A DNA stretch of 33,742 bases, taken from the IMG/VR virus record IMGVR_UViG_3300025162_000121, positions 1 through 33,742 of that record; one strand, given 5' to 3'. This DNA comes from a virus. Under the pieces are notes generated by a model. That model did no database searches. It was not told where the DNA came from and was given only the letters and a program-made list of their open reading frames with translations. Below, piece after piece: positions 22,131-29,975 of the stretch (position 1 is its first letter; every line of letters starts with the position of its first letter). Position numbers and translations under genes: made by a program.

Positions 22131-22723
22131 GCTGAATAAGCCAATGTTACTGGCACTCCATTAGTTACTTTTTGCATTAAATTGCCTAAAACTGAAGCTG
22201 CGCCAGAAGAAGTAATTAAAGGCTGCACAAAATCCCATTGATACATAAATTGAACTTGTTTGTCGCTAGGGTTAGTTACATCCCTTAAAGAAGTAAGCAA
22301 ACAATTAGTGTAGGTATACGCTGGTGTAATAACCGTAAAAGTCCCCGCAGCTTGAATATGATTTTGAATAACAGTTTGTAATAGCGTTAATTGTGCTTGT
22401 TTCAAAATATAGCCGCCATCAGTCTGAGCTGGGCAAACCATTAGCATACTAATTTTTAATGGGTTTTGAACTACTGCATTAGCAGCCACAGTCATATTGG
22501 CAAAAGGATATTCAGCTATTTGCCAATCGGCTAAAGTGCTACCCGGTAAGGGCTTAAAATGGGCAAAAATTTCTTTGTTGTAAATTCCCGGTACATCTAA
22601 TGCTTCAGTAATCACTGTGATTGGTACAGGTATAGCTGCGCCTAATATTCCATCAGTTAATAAAATGGGAGAATATTCATACGCTATTTGAAAGGCTGAT
22701 TGCCCTATAGATGTATTAGACAT
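22127..22723 (-). CDS. Tail/baseplate structural protein (198 aa)
   Basis: Ala/Ile/Val/Thr-rich, no signal or membrane segment. It contains EALDVPGIYNKEIFAHFKPL, MLMVCPAQTDGGYILKQAQL and DKQVQFMYQWDFVQPLI. It lies between the tape measure and the plug-like gene, where contractile-tail phages usually encode a LysM/gp53-like or other hub-assembly protein. I see no LysM motif. Its exact role is unknown; virion-associated by context. Confidence 0.6.
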   Translation of the reverse strand: MSNTSIGQSAFQIAYEYSPILLTDGILGAAIPVPITVITEALDVPGIYNKEIFAHFKPLPGSTLADWQIAEYPFANMTVAANAVVQNPLKISMLMVCPAQTDGGYILKQAQLTLLQTVIQNHIQAAGTFTVITPAYTYTNCLLTSLRDVTNPSDKQVQFMYQWDFVQPLITSSGAASVLGNLMQKVTNGVPVTLAYSA

Positions 22724-24429
22724 TATTTATTTGTTAACCCTTTAACTGCCACATTAGTATCAGTAGTATTAGTAATCAAAAGTTGTACTTGTGTTGGGTT
22801 GTATAAATTTTTGCCTGTTTCAACTTTTGAAATGCCAGCCATCATTGCAGATACTGTTTGTGTATCTGAAAAATCTAAAGATTCTTTTCTTGAATGTCCA
22901 GTAAGTTTTTCTAAATTTTTAATATATGCTTCTGTATCATTTTCATTAGAAGGAGCATAAATTTTCATTATTCCTTCAATGGTATCTAATTTTTTATATC
23001 CAGCAGCTTTGGATTGACCACTTCCATAAAGCTGTAATTGATTTTGCAATGCTTTAAAACCATCTTGAACAGTATTAAATTTGGCAAAACCATTTTCGCC
23101 TAATGTTGCACCAGCTTGACCAATAAATTTTAAATTACCCGGATTATTGTTTCTTTCAGATATTGTTCTTCCATCTCGAATAAAAGGTCTATCCATAACC
23201 CCTTTCCACCAAGAAGAAACGGGTTCGTTAATATATTTACGAATATTACCGCCTAAAACATTAAGATCAGAAACGTGTTTTGAAACTGCAAGTGCGAGTT
23301 GCATTGTGATCCGTTGCGGTATTGTTGCTTTTTCTTCTTTAGGCTTATCAATTAAGCCCAAAAACTTAGCTGCATTAATAGTTGCTTTACCTATTGCTTT
23401 TAATGCTTCAAAAAATTCTGTAACGCTTGTTTTAAAATCATCGCTATCTAAATAATTTACAAAAGTTTTTATTTTTTCACCAAAACCTTCAATCAATTTT
23501 GCAACATCATGTGTATTTAAAAAATCTGAAATAAGATTAATAATGGTTTGAGATAATTCTGTTAAAGGTTTTACTAAACTTTGTAGCTTATCAATTAATA
23601 TAACCTGTATATCTTGTCCAGCCCTTCCAAGCTGTTGCCAAAATTCTTGCCATTTACGACTTACGCTGTCATCAATTTCAAACCTTTTAAGGTCTTGTGA
23701 CATTTTTTTAAAAGTATCCGCAAGTTCTTCTGCGCTTAATTTAGCAAGTCTAATTAAATCTTCTGGTGAAAATATATCGGTTAATCCTACAGCTCTTGCA
23801 TAGTTTAAATCTTGACCATGTGCTTTAAAATCTTGAATGGCTTTAGTCATTACAGTTTGTAACTGTGCTGCCGAATCACCTTTTCCACCACCTAATCGGG
23901 TTAACTTATACTGCTGAGTAATATCATGCTGAAGATTGGTGATGTTTCCTAATACTGAATTTACATCAACATATTGACCAAGATTGGTTTCAGCAGCCCT
24001 TAATCCAGCAGTAGTAGTCCCTAGTCCCTGTGATCTTTTTCTATAATCACTAGCTGATGCAGCAAGACCACCTAAACCAAAACCGCCGCCAATAGCGGCA
24101 AAAGCTGTCCATTTGGCAATTGATAATGCTCCAGAAGCAAGGTTTTTAGCGATATTGCCTGTAAAATAGGCAGCATCCATAAAAGCCTTCTTACGATCTT
24201 CTATGATCTTATTAAAGTCTTTTTCTTCTTGAAGTCTTTTTTTGCGAGCTTTTTCAGCTTCATTAGCCGCTTTAGATTCTGCTTTTTGTTCATTTTGTAC
24301 TTCTTTAGCAATATTTCGCCATTGATCTGGCATACCCGCAACAATGGCTTGCATTGCCTTTAGCTGGGCAGAAAAAGCTTTAAATTGCTCATCAATAAGT
24401 TCAATTTCTATAACCGATTTTGTTGCCAT
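22723..24429 (-). CDS. Tape measure protein with C-terminal lysozyme-like domain (568 aa)
   Basis: Residues 1-90 are strongly helical and charged (EVQNEQKAESKAANEAEKAR), followed by a Gly/Ala hydrophobic segment (WTAFAAIGGGFGLGGLAASA), the usual pattern of a tape measure protein. From about residue 420 a different domain appears: ISERNNNPGNLKFIGQAGAT, then GFKALQNQLQLYGSG, IYAPSNENDTEAYI and an end near 550. The NNPGNL start and N-D-T-x-x-Y-I block match virion-associated muraminidase/lytic transglycosylase-like domains, so the protein may both set tail length and open peptidoglycan. The length would give roughly an 85 nm tail at 1.5 angstrom per residue. It sits after the chaperone frameshift pair as expected. 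Confidence 0.85.
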   Translation of the reverse strand: MATKSVIEIELIDEQFKAFSAQLKAMQAIVAGMPDQWRNIAKEVQNEQKAESKAANEAEKARKKRLQEEKDFNKIIEDRKKAFMDAAYFTGNIAKNLASGALSIAKWTAFAAIGGGFGLGGLAASASDYRKRSQGLGTTTAGLRAAETNLGQYVDVNSVLGNITNLQHDITQQYKLTRLGGGKGDSAAQLQTVMTKAIQDFKAHGQDLNYARAVGLTDIFSPEDLIRLAKLSAEELADTFKKMSQDLKRFEIDDSVSRKWQEFWQQLGRAGQDIQVILIDKLQSLVKPLTELSQTIINLISDFLNTHDVAKLIEGFGEKIKTFVNYLDSDDFKTSVTEFFEALKAIGKATINAAKFLGLIDKPKEEKATIPQRITMQLALAVSKHVSDLNVLGGNIRKYINEPVSSWWKGVMDRPFIRDGRTISERNNNPGNLKFIGQAGATLGENGFAKFNTVQDGFKALQNQLQLYGSGQSKAAGYKKLDTIEGIMKIYAPSNENDTEAYIKNLEKLTGHSRKESLDFSDTQTVSAMMAGISKVETGKNLYNPTQVQLLITNTTDTNVAVKGLTNK

Positions 24430-24442
24430 AATTTTTTCTCAG

Positions 24443-25149
24443 TTAAAAAAACGACCTATTGTTAATAGCTTTAATTAAATGACGGTCACGGTATTCTTGT
24501 GCATCTACCCATTTACCGCCATTTTCTTCTATAAAATCTTTAAATCCTTCATTGCTTAAAAAATCTAAGATATAAGCAATGATTCCTTCGCTTTCTTTCC
24601 AGTATTGCCTTTTTTGGTCAATGTCGGTAAACCAGCAAGATATTCCGTAACATCCGAGGATATAAGTTCCCAATTCCTTAGTGACCCTGCCATCTCCAAG
24701 AAAGAATTTTTCAGATCCTTGGGTGCGACCTTGGAGATCGCTGTAAAAAAAACTAAAGAACTAAGCGTTTCCGCTTCCTCATCTTCATCCAAAATTTCAC
24801 GCTTTACTGCTACGTCAAAAGGCAAAGTTTCCCAGCCATTTTCTGTTGCTACCAATACATTGGTTAATCGTACTATTTCGTTCACCAAGCCAAACTTAAC
24901 TCCGCCTGCGCCGTCCCAGTTGCCAGCCTTCTGCGCTATTGACTTCAAAGCAGGGTAGGCTAACTGGGGTGCAGATAAAGCTAAATGCGCCTGATTAACA
25001 TTGTCAAAACATTGACTAAATACTTTGCCTAATTCTAAGTAAAACTGTTCAAAAACAGACCTGCCAATTGATGCGGAGTGGATATACACTAAGCCATTAT
25101 TGGCGGTCTGAACTTGCATCACTAAATTCAGATTACGATCTATTTTCAT
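24443..25149 (-). CDS. Tail assembly chaperone GT fusion by -1 frameshift (about 235 aa)
   Basis: The second reading frame (to 24443) overlaps the first by about 109 bases and lies in the -1 frame. It has no ATG (only a TTG at 24673), which argues against separate initiation. In the overlap the first frame reads ACC AAA AAA GGC (24610-24616 on the minus strand), a C_AAA_AAA slippery site. Slipping there gives 180 residues of the short form plus 55 new residues starting RQYWKESEG. Making a short and a long chaperone by frameshift, just before the tape measure gene, is the conserved G/GT arrangement of long-tailed phages. Confidence 0.75.
24565..25149 (-). CDS. Tail assembly chaperone G-like, short form (194 aa)
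   Basis: The unshifted product (MKIDRNLNLVMQVQ to ...KKAKESLLIS). It is mixed alpha/beta with an acidic loop (DEDEEAETLSSLVFFTAISK) and a lysine-rich C-terminus (KKGNTGKKAKE) that would be replaced in the frameshifted form. By position between the tube and tape measure genes it is the gpG counterpart that binds the tape measure during tail assembly. No sequence family was recognised, only position, size and overlap logic. Confidence 0.75.
   Translation of the reverse strand: MKIDRNLNLVMQVQTANNGLVYIHSASIGRSVFEQFYLELGKVFSQCFDNVNQAHLALSAPQLAYPALKSIAQKAGNWDGAGGVKFGLVNEIVRLTNVLVATENGWETLPFDVAVKREILDEDEEAETLSSLVFFTAISKVAPKDLKNSFLEMAGSLRNWELISSDVTEYLAGLPTLTKKGNTGKKAKESLLIS
24610..24616 (-). promoter_or_regulatory. 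Putative -1 frameshift slippery site C_AAA_AAA
   Basis: A run of six A on the minus strand preceded by CC, in phase as ACC AAA AAA G, inside the overlap of the two tail chaperone frames. A second A_AAG-type site lies a few codons downstream. I did not find a clear downstream pseudoknot by eye. Confidence 0.55.
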
Positions 25150-25164
25150 TTTTTTCCTTTTACA

Positions 25165-25608
25165 TTAAGCTGCTGAAAATAGTGCTGAGTTGACAGAATA
25201 TACACCACGCAAGCGAACAACTAAACCAGCTTGTGTACCATCAAAAGCTACCTCTTGGATACTCATTAAAACACAATTATTTAACTGAAATGACGATAAA
25301 GCTGTTGAATCAGGAATAACTGTTACTGAACCCAAAGTAGTATTGGTTTCAATTTGTGTTTTATAAGCGTTACCAAGAGCCTGAGTTCTTAGCAAATGAA
25401 TAGTGGCAGTTCCATAAATGTACGGCTCTGGGCTTGTTACAGCGCCTGTGAGCGTACCAATTAATTGGGAAGTGTCACCATCAAAGCCAAGGCTAATAGC
25501 TTCTTTAGCAAGGTATGGTGCGGTTACATTGAGTTGTGGAAAGTCTGCATAGACTACATTGGCTAGTAATCTATTCAGTGTGCCTTGTACGACTTGTGGA
25601 TTTGCCAT
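25165..25608 (-). CDS. Tail tube protein (147 aa)
   Basis: A compact beta-rich protein (RLLANVVYADFPQLNVTAPY, AISLGFDGDTSQLIGTLTGA, GLVVRLRGVYSV) of the usual tube size, encoded right after the sheath and before the chaperone pair. The order sheath-tube-chaperones-tape measure is diagnostic of contractile tails. The product would polymerise as hexameric rings forming the inner DNA channel. TTTATTCTCC region on the sheath side gives a good AGGAG site before its ATG. Confidence 0.82.
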   Translation of the reverse strand: MANPQVVQGTLNRLLANVVYADFPQLNVTAPYLAKEAISLGFDGDTSQLIGTLTGAVTSPEPYIYGTATIHLLRTQALGNAYKTQIETNTTLGSVTVIPDSTALSSFQLNNCVLMSIQEVAFDGTQAGLVVRLRGVYSVNSALFSAA

Positions 25609-25620
25609 TATTTATTCTCC

Positions 25621-26949
25621 TTACGCTGGAATGTTGCTGGCTGTTAAGTAGATGGTAATGGATGAGAATCCACGCAATGGTACAAATGTGCAGCTCAAAC
25701 CGTTGTAAATACCTGCAGCATAATCACCGGGGTGTGCTTTAGTGTAGTTTACAAAGGAAACAGCATCAACAGTTGCAGGAGAAAGAATCAGTCCAAACGA
25801 AATACCATTGTTTACTGTTGCTTGTGCTACTTTTTGCAAACCATTAATACCAGCTTGGTTATAGTACAGTGGGTTTGTAGGATTGTTGCTACCGTTAATG
25901 ATCGCTGCTGCAAGAGCAATTTGAACATTAATTGCAAGCCAATCTACGCAATACCAGTAATTAAATGGATTAATATCCATAAAAGTACCGCCTTCAACCA
26001 GAGTATTACTAATCTGACCTTGTGCGCCTGTACCAATCCAGTTAACACCAGCAGCCAACAAAGTAGTTTGTTGAGTGTTAGTAAGTGTGCTGTATGGAGT
26101 TACGGCGTAGACAAAACTGTACTCTAAAGGGGAAGCCAAATCACTTGCACTTGGGTTATAAGCCAAAGTTTCAGCGAAAATTGCCGCAGCAGACCATTCT
26201 GTTACTGGAGCTGTAGGAGCTTGCAATGTTGCAAAAATAGATTTAATACCTTCAAATGCGCTGTAAGAGCTAGAAGAAACACTTTCCAAAGTTACATAGA
26301 AATAAGTCTGAGCAGTAGTCGAAGTATAGTTATTTGCAAACGCAGGGAATGTCGAATCTTCTGACATTTCTGTGCTTAACAGATAAGAATAGAATCGAAT
26401 AGTTGGATTTTCGATGTAAGCTTCTAAAGCAGTAATACCTTGAGCTGCTGTGCCAGAGCCTAATTCAAGAACATAAACTCCAACTCCAGTGCCTTGAGCA
26501 AAGTAAGTTGTTGCCATAGCGAGCAAATCTTGCACACTTTCGTTGGTAAATTTGCTGCTTGCATTTAATGTTGGTGAACCCGGATTGCTTGCTACTGCAT
26601 AAGTCAAAGTGGTTGTATTTGTAGCAGTTACGCTAAAAGTACCGTTATAACCGTTTGCAGTAGAACCACCAACTAAAACACCAGAAATAATACCCAATGT
26701 CACATCACCTGTTGGCAATCCATGAGCGCCAGAGGTTACAACAGTGACAATACCTGTTGACCATACAATAGAAGAAATAGTAACTGAGCCACTAAGAATA
26801 GCGGTTAAATCGCTGATTTGAGTTAACAGTTGAGGTGAACCCGCCGCTAAAGTTGTTCCTCCTTGGGATACTAATGCGCCAGTTCTTTGCAGAGTGGAGG
26901 GCGCACTGGCTACCTGTTGGGAAACCGATACATTGACAATATTTGGCAT
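25621..26949 (-). CDS. Tail sheath protein with inserted beta module (442 aa)
   Basis: The N-terminus MPNIVNVSVSQQVASAPSTL with LVSQGGTTLAAGSPQLLTQI and the later DLLAMATTYFAQGTGVGVYV, VEGGTFMDINPFNYWYCVDW and a C-terminus with SITIYLTASNIPA are characteristic of contractile sheath proteins. Residues ~58-133 hold a beta-rich module (ANGYNGTFSVTATNTTTLTY) inserted in the N-terminal domain where T4 gp18-like sheaths carry surface domains. The module recurs in the gpJ-like and gpI-like proteins. Such an insert should sit on the outer face of the sheath. Confidence 0.88.
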   Translation of the reverse strand: MPNIVNVSVSQQVASAPSTLQRTGALVSQGGTTLAAGSPQLLTQISDLTAILSGSVTISSIVWSTGIVTVVTSGAHGLPTGDVTLGIISGVLVGGSTANGYNGTFSVTATNTTTLTYAVASNPGSPTLNASSKFTNESVQDLLAMATTYFAQGTGVGVYVLELGSGTAAQGITALEAYIENPTIRFYSYLLSTEMSEDSTFPAFANNYTSTTAQTYFYVTLESVSSSSYSAFEGIKSIFATLQAPTAPVTEWSAAAIFAETLAYNPSASDLASPLEYSFVYAVTPYSTLTNTQQTTLLAAGVNWIGTGAQGQISNTLVEGGTFMDINPFNYWYCVDWLAINVQIALAAAIINGSNNPTNPLYYNQAGINGLQKVAQATVNNGISFGLILSPATVDAVSFVNYTKAHPGDYAAGIYNGLSCTFVPLRGFSSITIYLTASNIPA

Positions 26950-26962
26950 AGTTGCCCCCTAA

Positions 26963-27277
26963 TTAGATGTAGCAGATTGCTAAAGTTTGACCAGTTCCGG
27001 GTGAAACAACAATTCCATTGGAAACAGGGAAATCAATATTAAGTACACCAGCAGTTGCAGGGATAACTGCAACTTCATTTGCTGCACCAGCAGCGCCAGT
27101 AGAAGCCGCATCATAGATAGATCCTGCTCCAGATCCAGCTACTAAAACGCTAACTTTAGCAATACGACCAGCAGTTGTCTTAACCACTGTTGTTGCAGTA
27201 ATATTGAAAAAAGTTTTTTGACCTTGCGCTGTTAACAATGCGCCATTTTGAATGGTTGGGTTTGATGTGATTGCCAT
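26963..27277 (-). CDS. Small beta-rich virion protein (104 aa)
   Basis: Ala/Val/Thr/Gly-rich with strand-like alternation (FFNITATTVVKTTAGRIAKV, VSVLVAGSGAGSIYDAAS, GVLNIDFPVSNGIVV). It could be a head decoration or neck protein. It stands just before the sheath gene with AGGAG ahead of its ATG. No family recognised; its position among neck/tail genes makes it a virion component. Confidence 0.6.
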   Translation of the reverse strand: MAITSNPTIQNGALLTAQGQKTFFNITATTVVKTTAGRIAKVSVLVAGSGAGSIYDAASTGAAGAANEVAVIPATAGVLNIDFPVSNGIVVSPGTGQTLAICYI

Positions 27278-27295
27278 CTTTAACTCCTATTTACA

Positions 27296-28318
27296 CTAAA
27301 GATTGTGGGGGGTAAGACTACAAAACGCAGATTGGATATATTTTAACGCAACATTATTAACCGTATTCTGGTAATAACTGACTTTAAAAGTTATCGTTTT
27401 CTTCATTGCAATAATGCCAAGTTCAGATTGAGTGGTTTTCTCATCCTGAATTATAGGCATATTCATTAGACCAATATTATCAGTATTCATACTGTATTGG
27501 TAGACATATTCTGCAAAATTTAATACTTCATTGTTACGGATGCCGTACATGGTTATTTTTACGGTATCTGAAGTTAATTGGTTATACGTTGATTGCGTAG
27601 GGTTTCCAGATGTTGGAATAACATTGTTAATAATTGGAAATTGACCCAAAGCAATAGTTTCGCTAGGAATAATGTCCACAGCCGCATACGGAGGTGCTTT
27701 ATTTTGATCCACCAAATAAGATGGATACATAGGAAAAAAATCGTTTAAAGTAAGCCAAATTGGAAGGCTATTGGACACAATTACGCTTTGAGAATCAAAG
27801 TCTGTCATGGTATCAATAACTTGAGTATCCATGATGGAATACAGTGAGCTTCCACGATAATGATACAAATCAGCCTGTTTATAGTAATTATCCCTACTAT
27901 TAAAGGCAAACTTTAAACCTTGATATTCAGCCACATACATAAATTGAGGATTTATTTCATTAAAATCCGTAACTGGTGAAATAGCTGTAAAAATAATGTT
28001 GTTAAAAGACGGTTGCCTATCTTCCAGCATTTGAACATTTGTGTTGTAATGGAAAGATCCAGTAACAGTTATTTGCTTTTTTGGAATAACTACAGGCAAA
28101 TTATCAGGTAATAATTTGTTATATTGCGATGCGTTATAAATTGCAGAATCAGTCAAAAGACTAGCATTTACCCAAAAAACATACTTATCTAAAGGCAAAA
28201 CCAGTTTTACATATAAAGTAAAGGTTACTTGTTCGTTACCTGATAAGGTTTCAACGCCTTGGGCTAATCCAGCTCCAAGTTGCGGTTTTGCGGTTGCGGC
28301 TTCGATTGCTGATGCCAT
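27296..28318 (-). CDS. Virion structural protein upstream of sheath (340 aa)
   Basis: A mixed protein rich in Tyr, Asn and Asp (LVLPLDKYVFWVNASLL, MYVAEYQGLKFAFNSRDNYY, IIPSETIALGQFPIINN). It has no membrane segment or catalytic motif that I can see. It lies between the tail-completion-like gene and the sheath, a slot used in many aquatic myoviruses for a neck or large connector protein. It is joined to the gene upstream by TAATG. Exact function unknown. Confidence 0.6.
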   Translation of the reverse strand: MASAIEAATAKPQLGAGLAQGVETLSGNEQVTFTLYVKLVLPLDKYVFWVNASLLTDSAIYNASQYNKLLPDNLPVVIPKKQITVTGSFHYNTNVQMLEDRQPSFNNIIFTAISPVTDFNEINPQFMYVAEYQGLKFAFNSRDNYYKQADLYHYRGSSLYSIMDTQVIDTMTDFDSQSVIVSNSLPIWLTLNDFFPMYPSYLVDQNKAPPYAAVDIIPSETIALGQFPIINNVIPTSGNPTQSTYNQLTSDTVKITMYGIRNNEVLNFAEYVYQYSMNTDNIGLMNMPIIQDEKTTQSELGIIAMKKTITFKVSYYQNTVNNVALKYIQSAFCSLTPHNL

Positions 28319-28800
28319 TATTCAATCCACCCTTTTAACGATGCCTCAAATACGCCTGAATAGATAAAAGACGGACGTGCAGCACGTTTTGTGACTTGTT
28401 TGCCTTTGCCGCGCTTACCTTTTACATACCTTTTTGCGGTTACGCCTTTTTCAAAACGATAACTTGTTCCATCTAACGCAGCTTGTGTTGGAATGCCTTG
28501 TTCGCCATATCCTGCGGCTACGCGTTCTACTTCTTGTGAAGTAATAAATTTGTGCATTTTGTCAGTAATTTCTTCTCCACTGACTGCAAAAGTATTGGCT
28601 ACAGTGACGGATTCGCCTTTTAGTAGTTTTTCAATACCAATAGCGGCATCTTGAGAAACTAAATCGGCAATATCTTTTCGATAAGTGTTATAAAACATAG
28701 AAAAAAGGCCGTAACGTCTTTCTAGTTCTTCTCCGACTGTTCCCGTAGTCTTGTCATCATAAGGCTCAAGAACGTCTATAACGCCCAAATGGAGCTTCAT
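28318..28800 (-). CDS. Neck / tail-completion-like protein (160 aa)
   Basis: Starts MKLHLGVIDVLEPYDDKTTG, has a helical middle (ELERRYGLFSMFYNTYRKDI) and a basic C-terminal half (KRYVKGKRGKGKQVTKRAA) ending FIYSGVFEASLKGWIE. The Y-S-G-x-F-E-x-S-L-K end resembles HK97 gp10/gpS-like neck proteins that attach the tail to the head. Position after the connector gene supports this. The basic stretch may contact DNA in the channel. Confidence 0.6.
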   Translation of the reverse strand: MKLHLGVIDVLEPYDDKTTGTVGEELERRYGLFSMFYNTYRKDIADLVSQDAAIGIEKLLKGESVTVANTFAVSGEEITDKMHKFITSQEVERVAAGYGEQGIPTQAALDGTSYRFEKGVTAKRYVKGKRGKGKQVTKRAARPSFIYSGVFEASLKGWIE

Positions 28801-29258
28801 TAGCTCAATCCCCAGAGTGTTCCAAGTTGTTGCATATAAGACAGGGCTACGCGCCCGTATGGGTCTTTAATACGCTGTAAATCAAGCAAACTAAGGTCAC
28901 GCAATCCGTGTCCAATAGAAAGGGCTTCATGGGTACTTACATCGCCAGCGGCGTTAATTACGCCCGCTACAAAGTTATTAATTCCAAATTGAGCGCGTAA
29001 AGTGGCAAAATAGGTTTGCCCGCGAATATCTTGCTGGAATTGCAATAATTGACTTCCAGCCCAGTTATATACCGTTAAAGTGTAAATATCGGGTACTTGA
29101 TATGCAAAATCGGTAGGCACAATGTCTTTAGCTATGCTAAAAGCATAATTCCAGCCGGGATCTGTTGGGGACATAGCCGTTGTAGGTATTCCCATCACGG
29201 CTTGCGCCCATGCGATAAATCCGTCTAACGTGGGGGTGCTTGCAATCGGACTAGCCAT
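28800..29258 (-). CDS. Head-tail connector-like protein (152 aa)
   Basis: Reads PTLDGFIAWAQAVMGIPTTA, a predicted all-helical region, then DIYTLTVYNWAGSQLLQF and LDLQRIKDPYGRVALSYMQQ. Size, helix content and place right after the capsid block match head-completion/adaptor proteins (gp6-like), though no motif is diagnostic. It begins just downstream of a terminator, so its expression depends on read-through or a promoter nearby. Confidence 0.55.
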   Translation of the reverse strand: MASPIASTPTLDGFIAWAQAVMGIPTTAMSPTDPGWNYAFSIAKDIVPTDFAYQVPDIYTLTVYNWAGSQLLQFQQDIRGQTYFATLRAQFGINNFVAGVINAAGDVSTHEALSIGHGLRDLSLLDLQRIKDPYGRVALSYMQQLGTLWGLS

Positions 29259-29294
29259 AAAACCATCCTAGAAATATTATCTATATTCTAAAGC

Positions 29295-29315
29295 AAAAAC
29301 CCCCCGAAGGGGGTC
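29295..29315 (-). terminator. TTCG-loop rho-independent terminator
   Basis: On the minus strand ACCCCC-TTCG-GGGGGT followed by TTTT, six base pairs closed by a very stable UUCG tetraloop. It lies between the 168-aa gene and the connector-like gene. The plus strand also has a weaker T-rich tail, so it may be bidirectional. Confidence 0.85.
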
Positions 29316-29319
29316 TTTT

Positions 29320-29826
29320 CTATTTATTTCTTGGTCTGCCGCGTCCTTTTGGAGCTTCACCTTCGTGAATAACTTCAATTTTTTGGTCAAATTTTTCACT
29401 TTGATCGGCAGCGTTTTTCTTATCTTCCGTAACTTCAAATTCAATACCGCCTTTTTGCTTAATACCCATTTCTTGAGCTTTCATAGAAATGATCTGATCT
29501 TGCGCTGCAGCAGTAATACTACGAGCTTCTTGTGCTCTGTCGATGTTTTCTTGGTCAGATTGACTAATTCCTGATTCAATAGCTTCCACGCTAATTGGTT
29601 TATTAATGCGATAACAAAGCCCACCAAAGCCTTTTTTAACTTTAGTGGCTTCCATCATTCCGTACAATTCGTGTTGTTTAATGATGGTGTCTACTTCAAT
29701 TTGCGTTTGGTTTAACTTAATTTGATGCCCAGCGCGAATTTTATGGCTAAATGGTCTGAAATTTTCAGGCAACATATAGGTAAATAAAAAATCTTGCTTT
29801 GAGCAATTTGCGATAAATAGCTCCAT
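29320..29826 (-). CDS. Capsid-region protein with C-terminal AT-hook-like tail (168 aa)
   Basis: An N-terminal domain (MELFIANCSKQDFLFTYMLP, then KIRAGHQIKLNQTQIEVDTI, FGGLCYRINKPIS) is followed by a charged helix rich in Gln/Glu/Ala/Lys and the tail KGRGRPRNK. G-R-G-R-P is the core of AT-hook peptides that bind the minor groove of AT-rich DNA. The gene stands alone between two terminators, so it has its own transcription unit or is controlled by read-through. Function unknown; DNA contact during packaging or inside the head is a guess from the tail. Confidence 0.65.
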   Translation of the reverse strand: MELFIANCSKQDFLFTYMLPENFRPFSHKIRAGHQIKLNQTQIEVDTIIKQHELYGMMEATKVKKGFGGLCYRINKPISVEAIESGISQSDQENIDRAQEARSITAAAQDQIISMKAQEMGIKQKGGIEFEVTEDKKNAADQSEKFDQKIEVIHEGEAPKGRGRPRNK

Positions 29827-29855
29827 TTACTTCTCCCGAAAGGGTGGGGAAACCG

Positions 29856-29911
29856 ATGATGCGGGGTCTTTTGAACCCCCGGCCTCCCCATAAAGATAAT
29901 CTCTGCATCAC
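29856..29911 (-). other. Structured intergenic RNA element, acceptor-T-arm-like
   Basis: On the minus strand GTGATGC (29905-29911) can pair with GCATCAT (29856-29862) as a 7-base-pair stem with one G-U. It stacks directly on a 5-base-pair hairpin GGGGT/ACCCC with a 7-base loop (29863-29879). This looks like an acceptor plus T arm, but only 24 bases lie on the other side, too few for D and anticodon arms, so it is not a tRNA. An alternative pairing TGGGGA/TCCCCA competes. It is in the 5' leader of the 168-aa gene. Confidence 0.4.
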
Positions 29912-29931
29912 TAGAGTCTTAACATATTAAC

Positions 29932-29955
29932 AAAAAACCACCCCGAAGGGTGGTT
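29932..29955 (-). terminator. TTCG-loop rho-independent terminator after the capsid gene
   Basis: On the minus strand AACCACCC-TTCG-GGGTGGTT and then TTTTTT: an eight-base-pair stem with a UUCG loop and U-tract. Between it and the capsid stop lies a second inverted repeat, AAAATC...GATTTT around TCGCGA (29956-29974). Together they should stop or strongly attenuate transcription after the capsid gene and stabilise its mRNA 3' end. Confidence 0.9.
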
Positions 29956-29975
29956 AAAATCCTCGCGAGATTTTA

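Noticed and set aside
29856-29911. tRNA gene suggested by the acceptor/T-arm-like stems
   Set aside because: The element is about 56 bases with only 24 bases available for D and anticodon arms, and the T-loop consensus is shifted; kept only as a structured element.
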